From the NCBI GenBank assembly GCA_946803715.1, contig CAMPET010000106.1:162080-223035 (forward strand): DNA of 60,956 bases. The letters run 5' to 3'. This document shows, one piece after another, positions 11,101 through 24,182 of the stretch (the first letter of the stretch is position 1; each line of letters starts with the position of its first letter). The notes beneath the pieces were generated by a model. It saw nothing but the letters and a program-made list of their open reading frames with translations. It searched no databases and was not told the origin of the DNA. The position numbers and the translations under genes are program-made. The stretch is from Beroe ovata (Eukaryota > Ctenophora > Nuda > Beroida > Beroidae).

Positions 11101-14100
11101 GAAACAATTCTCTTTCACGAGCGACAAGAATGGTCTCAGCAAAGGTTGACACTGGGATTTCAAAGAACTTTACAGCAAAACCTTTGACCAAGACCAAATC
11201 CCTGGAAAGTCCGACAAAGCTATCAGACAATCTGAAGAACGACAGTTCTCAAATGACGAAGAAAGCAAAGAGTTTGGACCCATTGGAGAAGTCTATTGCT
11301 AACAGAGAGTGTGTAGAAAGTGAGATAATTGATCATCCGACAGAGGAAATGGACAGTTCAAAATCTGATGATATCGCTAAAGAAGTCAATGAAGTGACAA
11401 ATGACATAATCCAGGAATTTTCTCAAACAGATATGGCCTCAGTCACTGCGCCGGATACAATAACTTCTCATGAGACAGATTTCATTACAAATACCGCTGC
11501 TGTGACTGACGTCACCACTGAAATAAGTGAAAATATTGATGATATTCAAACTCCTGATACCAAGGAACCAGTTTCAGCTCCCACTTCCTTGGCTCTAGTT
11601 TCTAAACACGAGGTCAGTTTGCACTTATCAACTTGTCTGCTCTATTGAACTCCATCATAGCATTCTAATAATGACATTGTGACACTTTTGAGCAAGGGGC
11701 ATGAATTGTGGGGATTTCTGACACCTTTTCCCATCAGGAGGAAGATACATTCAATGTTGGAAGAGCAATGATGTCCAAGAGAAACAGACAGCAGAGTGAA
11801 CACAGTTCTGTCAGCACGGACACACTGGTTAGGGAAATGCAGTGCGAATTCCTCATTCACAAACTGTAAACAATACACTCTGACAGTCAGGGTTGATAAC
11901 CTCCTCTTCTATTCTCCCTTCATATTTTCTCTCCTCTTCTATTGTCCCTCCATGACAGGAAGATGAACCGGATGTGAGGTGTCTGTCACCCGGCCGGTCT
12001 CCTGGCAGATCGCCAAGCAGCAGATCATCAGGGGGCGGGGGTAGGTCGCCCGGGAAAGCCCCACAGTTACACCAGAGACTTAGCTCGCCTAGTCGGAGAC
12101 GTAATACAACGGATACCGTGCTGAAAAACCATCAGGAGAGATTGGTGACTCTTGTTGTGTGTACTGTTGTGTGTACTTGTTGTGTGTACTTGTTGTGTGT
12201 ACTTGTTGTGTGTACATCATGTCATCATATTCAATTGTACATTGTGTACAATCTATAATACATATTGTGTGTACCGCTGTGAAGGTTTTCTCTTTTCTGT
12301 TAGTCTGTGTGTATTATGTGTTTATGGAGTTCTTCTTCACTTGCCATTCATGACTGATTAGTTATTTTCCGGCAGGCCAAAGCCCAAGTGATGCGAGATA
12401 AGATCCAAGAGGAAAAGGCCAATAAGTTGAAAAAGATCAAGATTAAAGAAGAGCAGGTATTACTGTTTATTCTAGCTTCTCTATGTGTAATTTCGTCTGT
12501 TTGGACGAGTAATGTTTTACATCCATCAAAGTACTGAGCACTTAGTGACTAAGCACACACACACACACACACNNNNNNNNNNNNCATCTAAACACACACA
12601 CACACACACACACACATACACACACACATACACACACACACACACGCCGACCGCCGTATGTGTTTGTTGCATTGTGAATGTAAAATGTATATTGTATGTG
12701 TATAATGTTATTGTACGTCAGGATAAGCGAGCATTATGGATAATTATAACGTAACTTGTAACAGCACAGCTTCACGTTGTAAATTTTAACACTTTCTTCT
12801 AGTTTGTATGCTACATTATCTTCAATAACACACACACACTCACACACACACACACTCACACACAATCACACACAACAGTATCAATAAATTCGACTCTTCC
12901 CTGAATCTCAAACATATTTCACTGTCGACATTGATGACAGTAGGTATGACACGTCCATTTGACAGTAACACGATTCAGTTTTGTGCTCAGTGTGACATAT
13001 ATCAGGATCACATAATGACAGATGCATAATGATGCCGAAATGCCGCATTATGTGTGTTTGTGTATTTGTGTTTGTTTGTGTGGTATTCATAGGGATAAAT
13101 GAAAGTTCTCACACCACATGTAAGAAGGAGGGAACTGCAGGAAATTATAATCCGTGGTTTGGTAAACTTCCTGACCCACAATGTAGGGATACCACTTGTT
13201 TACTTTGTTCACAGTGTACAATGAACATTGCATAGAACACAATGAACACACAGATGTGTCTGGAAAGTACCTAACTCACGGAATTAACATCCTAGTGTAC
13301 AACGAACCCCCCAGGTAAAGGATCTACAGGAGCAACAGGAGAAGGAACGTGTCGCACGTGCAGCTACACATGCAGAGAAACTTGCACGTGCAGAAGCACT
13401 CAGAGACAAGAAGATTGCAGAGGTAAAGAGGAAGGTATGTGACCACGTGATTCCAATTATCATTCACGCAATACTGGTTGAAATGTGGAGTCACAAATTC
13501 ATGTTGATGATAATCCCATTAAATCAATAATTGGATTGTTTGATTATCTAATTAGAAGAATGAAATGCTATATGAAATAACCGGCAGTTGTTGGAACTGC
13601 GCGCGGATACAGATTTTACATTGAGACAAGACTGTGAATCAGACATTTTAAACTGAACTATGGGATAGATCGATTTATGCTATTCAAAACCGCTTACTTA
13701 CTCCTACAATATTAACTTTCTCTGTCATAATACTGATGAATGGTTTCATGATGATTTCATTCTTCAGGACTGATTTAATTTCCCTTGAAAAATCTCCAGG
13801 AATTTTCTGTATCTATGGGAATCAAGGATGACGTGTTTTTCATTCAGACTTTTTCTGTGTGATGACTGAGGCTCACACAGTCCAACAATACATACTGTGT
13901 AGTATATGTAGTACACTATACACTGTACAGTACACATACACACTGTGTGTGGCTCTATTAGAGCTATTGTTAAGCAGTCGACGGGTCAGAATCGTATGCA
14001 CACATTACACATATTATGTAATGCATAATGTTCAAATTATGTGAAAAGAAACAGCCAATTAACGACGATTTTCGACGCACAACCTCCAATTTCGACGCAC

Positions 14101-17100
14101 ATTAAAACGCATTTTAACGACGTACATCATGACGCATTATATGGTATTTTCAGGCACAAGAAGAGGATCAGAAAGTGAACGAAATCGCGTTTATCAACTC
14201 GCTGGAAGCTCAAAACAGGAAAATGGAGCTGTTATCGAAGGAGCAGCTAGCAGAAGCAAAAAGGGTGGAGATTCAGGTCAGACAACAGGTCTGTCTCACG
14301 TCATTGTGTCTTTAGATCAATCTATAACCCTCCTCATATCTCTCTTCATTACAATTTGACACTTTTCACTGTATAGGAAGAAAGGAAGAGGAGATCAGAG
14401 GAGTTGCAAGCCAAAGAGGATGCAGTTCTTGAGAGAAAACTTGCCATAGAGGCAGACAGATTAGCAAGAATAGCTCACATAGAGGACAAGATAAAGGAAT
14501 CCCAGGCAAAGGTATTTCGATCACTATCAGGTCCACGAAAAGTCAGTTGTACCCGGAATAAGCTGCTTCGACTTCTCCTTTCTTTGGAATCGGTCGCAAT
14601 CTTGATTCAAAGTGTGTGTAACGCGCGCGGATATTGCTCTAATGAAGTTGAAGTTTTTCGCAGTTAATATTGTGTTTTACTGGCGCGGCGCGCTCTGCGC
14701 GTTGAGATGACACCAACCGATGACAGATGCTGCCGTGATTCTATAGCTAGAATAAATAGCTGGTTCCTCATTTGCACTTTCAGGTTGACTCGAACAAGCT
14801 GGAAATGGAGACTGCTGCAAAAGAGGCAGCTAAAGATCGCGCACTGGAGCGGGAGTTAACTAGAGAGCTTGTTCGGCAAGATAGGAACCCTGTTAACGAG
14901 ATCAAATCGAAACACAAGGTAAAATTATGTTCAAATCTTGACATCTATGATATCAGATTGTGAGCAAGTTCTTGACTGTGTACCTACAGGGACGTCAACA
15001 ACAACAATCAAACCAAAAGTTGAAAGAGATGCAGCAAAAAGCAGCCATGTTATGCCAAAACTTTTCTCCCGAATACATGCCGACACACACGCTCTACGAT
15101 CCGCCCAAATGGTGCTCTAAGTGCAACATAAAGATTATGTCCGAGGCATTACTCATGGCCCACATGATAAAACGGCACCAAAAGTCATGTCCTGATGAAG
15201 TAAGTGTTCTTAGAGATAAAATTCATTAGAGATTAAATTCATTAGAGATAATATTCATTTGCTGCTCTATACCCTGCAACAGTTTTAGTAATCATATCTT
15301 AATAGGCGGTTGTAGAGAGTCAGTACATCATCGACTACTCGGATGAGTTGTGTCCGCTCGATCTGGACCTGGTCAACCGGCAGAAATTACTCCGTAAACG
15401 GTCCAAGAAAGTACGCACTCGCGTTATGACCAAGTAAGTTCTGGCCACAGACCAAGTTAACACTTAGTAATGAGACGTTGGAGTATTGGATGTTACAGTC
15501 GCATATATGCGTTATCAGAAATTGAGAAATCGGAGCACCGTCTCCTTAATTTTCTCTACCAAATCTTCTCAGGCTCTCAGAGTTACCCGCTGCCAAATTA
15601 TTGGAGCCTTTGCAAGAATGTCCAAACAAGAACCGACTCTTCAAGTGTATCAAAGCAATGAAGAATCCTAAAACAAGGGAAAAGGGTCTGGTAGATCTCA
15701 GTAGAACTGTATTGACAAAGATAGACGTGCACCATCTTATTGACAAAGGTTGATACGGGATACCTGATACAGTGTACACTGTACACTGTACACAATCTAC
15801 ATTGTCCATGAGATACTATTATCATTCATTGCACCTCGTCTCTCAGTTCATCATCAACATCTATCAGGTGTAGTAGATCAGCTGTGTGATATGGTATCGG
15901 GTCAACAAATGCTAGGATCAATATCGAAAGTCCTTCTCCAATGTTCCACATTCTCCTCAACCGGTAAGCCAGCTTAGTTGACGATTCTTTACCGCGAACA
16001 GCATATCCTTTGAGATTCTTCATTCTCATGACGTCACACATATGCCCCCTCCCTCAGCATCTCAGATCTGTGTGCGGTCCTTACCGCAGATAATAGACTG
16101 TTTGCAGCCCGGGTCAGGATTGCTGTCCTCAGCGATGCACGCAGATCTTCTCAAACTAACCGCAACTCTCACCAGATCACTCGAACCTTGTGAGTGTTGA
16201 GACATTTCACAACATGTGAACAAAAAGTTCAGACCGATGGTCTAAACTTTTTTATTAAATGCTTCGTATCTAATTCAATTTTTGCCCGATTCCCCGAAAA
16301 TGGTTGGTTTTATTAACGATCATCTTACATCACGTCAGGCGAAAGTCTAGCAAGTGATGTTGTCAGTTACATTGTGTCGAAGGAAATTATTGATGGAATT
16401 CAGACCATGTGTGCCAACACCTACCAAATCAAAGGTAATAATCAATGTGACGGACCATGTTCTAAGTATGAACTCTCTGATCTACAACTACAAACAGTAA
16501 TGCAATCAAGTGTCTCAAGCCCTTACTCATCACAGATGACTGCGCCGTGTTGGTCAACTCACTTGACCTGCTTTCTGCGTGCTGTATAACCATGACAACA
16601 CCACTTGCTCCCATCTCTACAGCCCCAACGAAGAACGATCCGGCACAACTTATAGACACTCTGGTAAACTACATAGCATATTTCGTGAAATTTGGACGCG
16701 AAATCCAACCCCCCACACTACATTTCACGACTTTTTTGACTGTGTGTCTACCCCTGACTCCCCGAAATCAGTCCTGAAAGGTGTTATCCTCTTCCTATGA
16801 TTCCCAAGCTGCTAGATCAACTCTATCTACTATAATAGTAGGATTATAACACGGCACGACGAGATGGATTACCCCCTACCCTGACCGTACGACGTGAGGG
16901 ACGAGGTAGAAACCCCACAATCTACTGACGAGTGACGACTATGATTATTCCAGGTGTTTACCAAAGCGTGTAACATAGTCTCGCTGTTGTACGGTGTGTT
17001 GTTGTACGAAGGGCCACGCCGGGCTGCGCCCTCCCTCTCACCCGCCACTGAGAGCGTGGTTACCCAGTGTCTCACGACTCTCCTAGATATTGCACGATTC

Positions 17101-18092
17101 TCACTACACACCCTGCAGGTGAGCGGTATATTTTGAATATGATGCTTCTAAACTTTCTAGAATCTAGAAAGATCAATCAATTGCAGCTCTAAATTCATAA
17201 CAATCCTAAAATTGCCATCGATTCCATGATTATTTTAGAGTTTCAATCGATTCGATTCAACTCATACCCGTATTTTCCCCACCACAAATGTGTAGTCAGT
17301 GTTGGACAGTGAAGGTATGTCTCTCGAGCTACGACATGTCGTGAGCTACGTGTTGTCCAGCACGCCACAGAGCGGCCACACCCTTATCCTCGATCTCTGT
17401 ATCCAGCTTATCGGTTTCGTCGTCTTCTGTCACCCATCTAACCAGGTAAAGTGTATTTATGATGATCAATGATCATGATCCATTATCTATGTTTATCGGT
17501 AGCGTGGAATTCCGTTACTGACAGTGTCATCGCATTAAAAACCAACATCCCAAATTCCCCAGAAACTGCTACAAAACGGACCAAGTCCATCAATCCTACA
17601 ACTCCTTTCATCTCTTCCATTCTCCTACTTTTCGGATATGAGGTAGTGCTAGAAGTAGCTGAGTTGATAATGTTGTATATTATGGATTCATCTTGATCGA
17701 TTCCATTAATTCGATCGCTTTCGGAATCGATTAAGCATTTGAACATCTGAATTAACTCTGGATCTTTCTGCAGAGGAATGATTCTGTTGTTCCCAACGCT
17801 GGTGTCAGCTTGTCATAACTGTCCCTCGAATCTGGCAATCCTACAGGAGAAAGTCAACAAAGTGATGCTCATTTCTTATCTCAAGGTTAGTTACACATGG
17901 ACAATTTGTTTTATTTCTCAAATACGCTTTAACAAATCCCAGGAATTCTTACAACCTGTTATAGTATCACATCTCAACTCTTGCCAGGATCAATTGAAGG
18001 ACTCCAAGGAGAAGCACATCAATCTATATCCACGAACTGTGTTCCAGCAAGCACTGAAGTTCCTAGAAACGCCAGACGCCGAGGTCACGTGA
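8136..18092 (+). CDS. SCAPER: SCAPER (S-phase cyclin A-associated protein, ER), 24 coding exons
   Basis: Exons: 8136-8245, 8326-8383, 8465-8559, 8698-8806, 8889-11612, 11738-11827, 11959-12144, 12376-12456, 13315-13434, 14154-14288, 14377-14511, 14784-14918, 14990-15199, 15306-15433, 15573-15748, 15847-15963, 16058-16189, 16339-16434, 16536-16663, 16954-17118, 17296-17445, 17563-17642, 17774-17885, 17943-18092. All phases match; 5,622 nt, 1,873 residues against about 1,400 in human. SCAPER binds cyclin A/CDK2 at the ER and is linked to cilia in vertebrates. Conserved marks: N-terminal WRFLFDNLKRAV block, SWADLVRKGK, EDGWCVSSGKGRF, a charged coiled coil (12.4-14.9 kb), a C2H2 finger (C1368, C1371, H1384, H1389) and a helical C-terminal domain. 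The excess length is the 2.7-kb fifth exon, acidic and Ser/Thr-rich. ATG 8136 sits 5 nt after an acceptor, so a 5' UTR exon lies upstream. AATAAA at 18509 may be its polyA signal. Exon 11738-11827 is the least certain. Confidence 0.96.
12152..12216. repeat. 13-bp GT-rich tandem repeat in a SCAPER intron
   Basis: Five copies of about 13 bp (ttgttgtgtgtac) begin 8 bp inside the intron, right after the donor of the exon ending at 12144. Confidence 0.85.
12545..12870. repeat. CA microsatellites with assembly gap
   Basis: CA runs at 12553-12572 and 12592-12646 flank a 12-base run of N (12573-12584), and another CA block lies at 12828-12870. All are in the SCAPER intron 12457-13314. The N run marks an unresolved repeat length. 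Confidence 0.95.
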
Positions 18093-18135
18093 CAGGTCAC
18101 GCGACAGAAACACGTGCACGTTACTCGTCACGTGA
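18084..18135. promoter_or_regulatory. Cluster of CACGTG palindromes at the SCAPER stop codon
   Basis: GTCACGTGAC at 18084-18093 overlaps the TGA stop; CACGTG follows at 18111-18116 and GTCACGTGA at 18127-18135. The first matches the CLEAR/E-box consensus of TFEB/MITF-type bHLH factors. Function is inference; the site could be chance in coding sequence. Confidence 0.35.
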
Positions 18136-18264
18136 TGTCATGACGTGTTGCTATGACAACTATAGAACGAGCGAAAGAGAGAGAGGAGTGCTATGCCGAG
18201 AACAGGTTGAACTATGACAACAAGTGATGAGAATTTGATGAGAATCATTCATCCAGTGGACACT

Positions 18265-18350
18265 AACTGCCTTGCCAGGCGATGCTAGGCCCTCTGACGC
18301 GAACCGCATTTAGAATTTGTTCCGGTTACTCGTACCGTTAGCGACGATTT
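18265..18350. repeat. Fragment of the GC-rich dispersed repeat family
   Basis: The word 'ttgccaggcgatgctaggcc', followed by 'ctgacgcgaaccgc', matches terminal words of the family at 7.3, 23.46, 32-33 and 44 kb. It lies in the 3' flank of SCAPER. Confidence 0.6.
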
Positions 18351-18754
18351 TAGAATGGATCGGACTTGGTAATTTAATTGCAATGGCATCCATTCTCCTT
18401 ATCCCCTTGTGCTTGTATAATCATCATGCAGTAGAGGTTAAATAGTTAATACCCATAACGTTTACTCAATGATTGGGATTGAGAAAAATTAATTTAAATA
18501 TTGTTGTCAATAAATCCCCACCGATAGTGAGTGCTGTTGGCGCCTTGGCTCTTGGAATTATAATTCTGGATTATTTTTGAGTTTGGACTGTCGTGGTTTT
18601 ACTAGTATTTAATTTTATACCCCTATTTGTACTTAGCTCATTGTTATTGTAAAAAGTTCTTAATTGATTCAATTCTATATGATAGTTAAAGTTTTAATGA
18701 CTAACATGTGCGAGCTACATGTGCACTCAAGGCACGCGGAGTATTTGGGCCACG

Positions 18755-19045
18755 TAGCGCGGGAACAGCGGGTCTGCATTCTTTCTGCACGTGCAACGCG
18801 CAGGTCAGCATTCCCTCCGCACGTGCAGCGCGCAGGTCAGCATTCCCTCTGCACGCGCAGGTCAGCATTCCTTCTGCACGTGCAACGCGCAGGTCAGCAA
18901 TTCCTTCTGCACGTGGCACGCGCAGGTCAGCATTCCCTCTGCACGTGGCACGCGCAGGTCAGCATTCCCTCTGCACGTGCAGCGCGGAGGTCAGCATTCC
19001 TTCTGCACGTGCAACGCGCGGGTCAGCATTCCTGATCGCGGCACA
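18755..19045. repeat. 32-bp minisatellite, each unit with CACGTG
   Basis: Eight to nine copies of a unit near 32 bp, core gcacgtgcaacgcgcaggtc followed by agcattcctt(ct); one copy is shortened. Most units contain CACGTG. All three forward frames stay open because 32 is not a multiple of three, so the Ala/Arg/Ser-rich open frames here are not genes. Confidence 0.92.
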
Positions 19046-19614
19046 CGTGCAGTTTTTAGCTCAGAGAGCTTACAAGTGATACACGTATTCTTAAATGTGA
19101 TTATTGATCAATTACAATATGATTCGAATCACATCGCCATAATGATAATGAAACATGTCAATCCTAATCCTATAAAACATTCGAAATCAGAATGATTAAA
19201 ATTCTATGGATCAAGGCGTGACTTTGTCGTTGAAGGTAGGCACCGGTAATCCACCGGTCCCGTCCATTTCCAAGAATACTGAATTCAAACTTGATCATTA
19301 CATCGTCCATGGTGCATACCTTCATTGTCAACTCAATTTCATATCTGTTTAGTCAGATCTTAATCATTCTCGCGAATAATGTGGACTTATATTTATAACA
19401 TCTGGCAATAACTTAATCTGATAATCGAGCAGTTTCTGTAAATGCAAAATGTCACTTCAAAATCGGTAACTATACAAAGTTTCATTGTCTTATTACACTA
19501 CTTACAACTGTAAATCTAATTACTTGGTATGACTATGATTATATCAAAGAATTTGAAGAATTATTTAAAAAGTCTATTAGGTTGAGGCAGTATTAATTGT
19601 TAATGATTAGGAGT
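19046..19614. other. Intergenic between SCAPER and SLCO, nothing recognised
   Basis: AT-rich DNA that should hold the 3' UTR of the minus-strand SLCO gene. I found no clear AATAAA on the minus strand close to its stop codon. Confidence 0.4.
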
Positions 19615-22600
19615 TTATAAACTTTCCACCAAGCTTCCACTACCAGAACCATCTTCCTGCAGATCTCTTTCCAGCGGTTTTTCTGTACCGTGGCCGTTAT
19701 CCATATTTTCGAGGGGTTGGTGTGAGTCAGTAGGGACATTGGTGTCAGGGAACGTCCACCAGCAGAACCAGCAGAATAGGGCGGTGGATAATTTGAAGAA
19801 GATCTGCAGACACATGAACCACCAGATAAATCTGAGAAATCAGGGGATCAGTTATATATTAGCATCAAACCAAGGATTGGATGATGAATATCAAACACTC
19901 TGGTCTCCGTAGGTCAATGCAATTATCATCAATTTCTCCTTTCCTAGTACCTGTCGAGATCGTATATCCAGCAGTTACCCTGGTCCCCCTTACTGGTTCG
20001 TCTCCACACCAAGCATGTGCTATCCAGCAGATATCCGAATATCAGTGGAGCTGGCAAAGTGCCCAGTATCCGAGTGGCTGCTTGTCGCAACCCCTGGGCG
20101 GCGGTCCTATCCGCTTCCGCTACTATCCGTTGGTAGACTATAGCATGAGCAGCAAACCCAGCAAATCCGATAGCAGTACCCACAGTTGAAAGTGCCATGG
20201 CGAGGTATAGTCTCTGAGTGCACGTGGTGCCACAAGCACCGTGGGTAGCAGTGCCCGATTCGGTACATGTACAGTTTGAGTAGAATGGTACCTGGGAAGG
20301 GCGGTGGAATCAGTTCATTCGTTAAATGATATGCCATGACTCCAAGTTTGATACATTATAAATAAATCACTTCCTGCTGTATGCTTTCCGCTAGAATTAC
20401 GCCACTTTGGTGACTATATGGCACTATGGTGCTGCAGGACTAACCTGGAGTTTGTCCTGACCCATTGCCCCCAACGTGGCATCAGCACAGCCAGCGTGGC
20501 AGGGCGAGAAATAGGTAATTCCACCGTCACAGACAGGATTGTAAAATGCAGTTGTACACGAACACTCGCTGTTACACGCTGCTGACATTGCCACTGCACC
20601 ACTGCTCCTGAACAGGAATGAATAATGTGCATTGTTCCTGATGCCGCAATGAACGTTCATCGTGCGTAGTCATTGTCATGCGTTCCTCTATGTCCTAGTT
20701 ATAGTGCTCCATCCACCCCTCACCGCAAGGTGGTAACTGGTAAAGAACTCAGTTTCCAGGCTCCCTGTGTCTGAACCCGCCCCCCTCAATCCCAAACACG
20801 TGACTCAAACACGTGACTCAATCCCCAACACGTGACTCATACACGCGATTCAATCCCCAACACGTGCCTCAATCCCCAACAAGTAACTCATACCAGGGTG
20901 ATTGTGTAGCGATGTCAGGGTAGTAGTGGACGTCCACTCCTGCGTATGTGTCCACTGGACAGTACAGCAGACCTGCCAATACAAACGGGATACCGATAGT
21001 CGATATCACCGAGTATATCAGTTGCAATTTCTTCGCTGAAAAAGCGTTGATCATGACATATGTGACCAACAACCTTGATATCACAATTGTTATGAGTGAT
21101 CAACGATTTCAATTCCAGTACGGCACCTAGGTTATTCCCTACGACCGTGACGCGGACCCGTGAGGCGCCAGGAGCTGTAAAATCCTGCCATGTCGCGAGG
21201 GCAGGGAGGGACAAATCCAAGTTTATTAGTAATTACCTGACCAGTTCTTCCATCTTGTGATAACGCCTCCAAGTATGAGTCCCACTGAGAATCCAATGAT
21301 GTTGGCTATTCCCAGGATAGACCCCACCTCACGGGCATCCAGCCTGTGATATCACGCGTTGGGAGGGTGGTGTCACGCGTTTATTTACCATTGGTATCTG
21401 CACACAGTGTGATGTAACGAGTGCACAGCGCATATTTAAGTCGCGGACACCGTTAAACAACCATAATTATTGCAACAAGAATTACGCCCGTTATTCCCGA
21501 CAGGCGGGCGTTATATTTCCACCCAGCCTTTAAAAGCAATCGGGTTAAAGTGTAAATTATCTAAGGTCTGGCTAAAATTAATTTTTAATTGGGCCGCATT
21601 GCCAATGAACAACAAACAATGCTAGTGCTACGAGTAATTTAAAAGGATATTTACTTTTTAAGTTAGTAGTTACACGCGCGATCTTTTTGCCGTATTTCAA
21701 CGGCCAATCTACGACGCCGCGCATTTCATAATTTCACTTTGCGATTGCGCGCATGCAATTGCGTGCGGAGTGGTTTCTATGGCGTGTTTTATTTTATAAA
21801 GGAGGGACCACCGCATACCGCATACGACCATCCTACCAACCCCACTATCTTCACCAAAATCTCCAAATTCCTAACCACCTTATGCCTTTTTAGGCCGCTT
21901 CGCGGCCAGGCTGGGTGGAAAAAATAAGAGGTTGTATTCGGTTGCTAGCGTACTGCAATTTGACCAACCTGAAGAGCAGTGAAAACAGTTTCGGATAATA
22001 CGTGTACGCGCCGTAGTGCAGGAACAGGAATATGTCGGATAGGAGGAGAAAAACAAAGGGTTTCTTCTTCAGAATCCGCTTGTACGCAGGCAGGAGGTCT
22101 TTCGTAATCTCCTTCAGTGATCGGTTCAGTTCGTTTGTCTTCTCTCTGACGGTTGTTATGCCACGCTTTACCTTCTCCTGCAGCACCCTCTGCGAACAGG
22201 GAGGATGTTAGCGTGTTCCGATCAGTAGTCTTTGGACTGGTGCATCGCAGTCTGTGGGCCACTGTGCAGACTGTGGGCGAGTACAATCACACAGACACAC
22301 AGACACACACAGACACACACACACACACACACCCGCACACACACACGCACACACNCACACAGACACACACACACACACAAAGACACACACACACACATCA
22401 CTTTGCTGCTCGCAACACTTATTACACGACTTACCCTGGCGGCTGGCATTTGTCTCGGGTATAGGGCGATGACGAAGGATGTGATGAATACGGCGACGGC
22501 AGGGATCAACAGTCCGAGCCACCATGCTCCCACCCACTCCTTGCTCCTCATGGTTACCCCCTCAGGAGGATCGCCCAGCGTCACATAGATAGAGAGGAGT

Positions 22601-24182
22601 TTAGCTCCAAACACCATGGATATGGGATAGCCTACAAACGCGGTCACGTACAGCACGGATATGGCGATACCAAACTGTTTCTGTGTAAATATCTCGTCCA
22701 TGTAGGTGGAACCCGCTATGCCGGGGGGTGTGCCCCCGATACCCTGGAGCAGGGACCCCAGTACAAACAGGACGTAGTACTTGTGGTTGTACTCAGCATA
22801 GGCTGCCGCGTTCTGTGTCTGTGATGCGCGGCTCGTCGTGCTATTGCACGTGCTGAGGAGGGAGGCGGGCGAGGAGGGACCGAGACTCGCGTCTGTGGTG
22901 GGCTGGGGGTACTGCGGGAAAGAGGGGGGGTCAGTGGTGCCGAAGTGGCGTGTGCTGTGAACAATGTACACAGAACAGTGTACACCTGTAATCCTGTATA
23001 CCTTGTATACCGGTACCACGCAATGTATGGGACTGTCATACAGTTTATAATATCACACTATCACAGTGTGTGTACTACACACACACACACACACACACTC
23101 TGTACCTGTACAATAAAGTGGGAGGACGCAGGGAGGACGGTCGCTATAAACACTACCATTATCCCGATACCTATCCATCGTGTTTTCCGGGCGCTGCAGT
23201 AATTCGCCATTATAACTGCTGCAACAGTCCCCGATATGTCGTTAGCCATCAGGATAAAACCTAGGTGTAATGATGGTCATGAGAGAATGCGTGGACAAAG
23301 TGACGGTCAAGTGATCACCAAGGGGTAGACGTTTTGTCGAGATTATTGATGAACAAGTGTCACTGCATGTGGTCAATACCGAGGTTTTGACGCTCATTCG
23401 TTCATTTATACGCACGAGCATAAATGAACCCAATAAAGAAGCCTATGTAATGACCGACTTGCCTGGCGATGCTAGGCCCAGCTGACGCTAGCCGCGAAAC
23501 ACATTCGCAGCGAAGAAGGGCCTATGACGGCAATGATCGAACAATGATCAACAGCACTTGTTTTTTTAATGCCATGTATTGTACTGAATCAGCAATAATA
23601 AGCATAATGATACTATTTACTTACTAGTTTGAGTAGATGACAGATTGAAGACACTTTCTAACGTTGGGATCAGAATGGATATAACTGAGTATGCCATCAC
23701 CATGAACAAGTTACTGATAGAAAATACGGCAGTGAATATGGACGGCTTGTTGAAAACCTGAAACATACGTCATCATTCATTATACCCACATCAGACTGCT
23801 GTGGAACAGTTGTGTCACACTTGTGTCACAACTGTGTCCCACTATAATAGTATCACACTATAGTGACACTTACTATAGTGACACAACTGTGACTCGCAGG
23901 AGTGTCGACAACATTCATTCGCACGACAATTCCTCCTGCGATTTCTCCTGCAATATATCATGCCAGTGTCACAAGCTGCTACTGTTTACATACCTCGAGA
24001 AAGCGAGGTCTACACCCAAAGTAGCCCATCTGAGTGATGGTGCGGTCTGTCTCATCCCAGGATTCTGTCTGGTCCAACTTCTTATACTCATCAGGCATGT
24101 TGTCACTGAAATGAGTAGTGTGATAGATCAGACTATCAGAGTGTGAATCCGTCATTCTGTCAAGATCGAACAGGTTTACCAT
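19615..24182 (-). CDS. Organic anion transporter polypeptide (SLCO/OATP family), 10 coding exons
   Basis: Minus-strand exons, 5' to 3': 24182-23994, 23757-23625, 23260-23106, 22911-22435, 22189-21969, 21343-21237, 21035-20894, 20607-20445, 20291-19951, 19831-19615. Phases agree throughout; 2,145 nt, 714 residues, normal for the family. SLCO proteins are 12-helix plasma-membrane carriers of bile salts, conjugated steroids and other organic anions. Seen: GYFGCRPRFLEVFNKPS at the start of helix 1, MANDISG and RWIGIG, the GIGGTPPGIAGSTYMDEIF block, WVGAWWLGLLIPA (the family's helix 6 signature), a Kazal-like cysteine-rich loop (C-S-C then YNPVCDGG and a YFSPC motif, exons 8-9), and GTLPAPLIFGYLLDSTC near the end. 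The loop after helix 3 is long and Ser/Thr-rich. Start ATG 24182 gives an acidic cytoplasmic N-terminus. The intron 22190-22434 contains a CA microsatellite, and the intron below 20894 a CACGTG minisatellite. Paralogue identity within SLCO cannot be judged. Confidence 0.96.
20790..20900. repeat. CACGTG minisatellite touching an SLCO splice donor
   Basis: About five diverged units of 18-20 bp (caatccccaacacgtgactca). CACGTG sits at 20797, 20810, 20829 and 20861. The unit nearest the gene, ccccaacaagtaactcatac at 20874-20893, runs into the donor of the exon 21035-20894, so the intron's first bases are a repeat unit. Confidence 0.8.
22288..22400. repeat. CA microsatellite in SLCO intron
   Basis: Imperfect (CA)n with CACAGA and CACGCA variants and one N at 22355, between exons 4 and 5 of the SLCO gene. 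Confidence 0.95.
23455..23530. repeat. Fragment of the GC-rich dispersed repeat family
   Basis: Starts with 'ttgcctggcgatgctaggcc' then 'cagctgacgctagccgcga', which match (in either orientation) words at 32.5 kb and 18.27 kb. It lies in the SLCO intron 23261-23624. Confidence 0.65.

Noticed and set aside
10667-11230. 187-residue open frame on the minus strand
   Set aside because: It lies wholly inside the large SCAPER exon on the other strand and has no motif; the frame is an antisense by-product of Ser/Thr/Lys-rich coding sequence.
18664-19195. Three overlapping forward frames of 120-134 residues
   Set aside because: All are translations of the 32-bp minisatellite in different frames.
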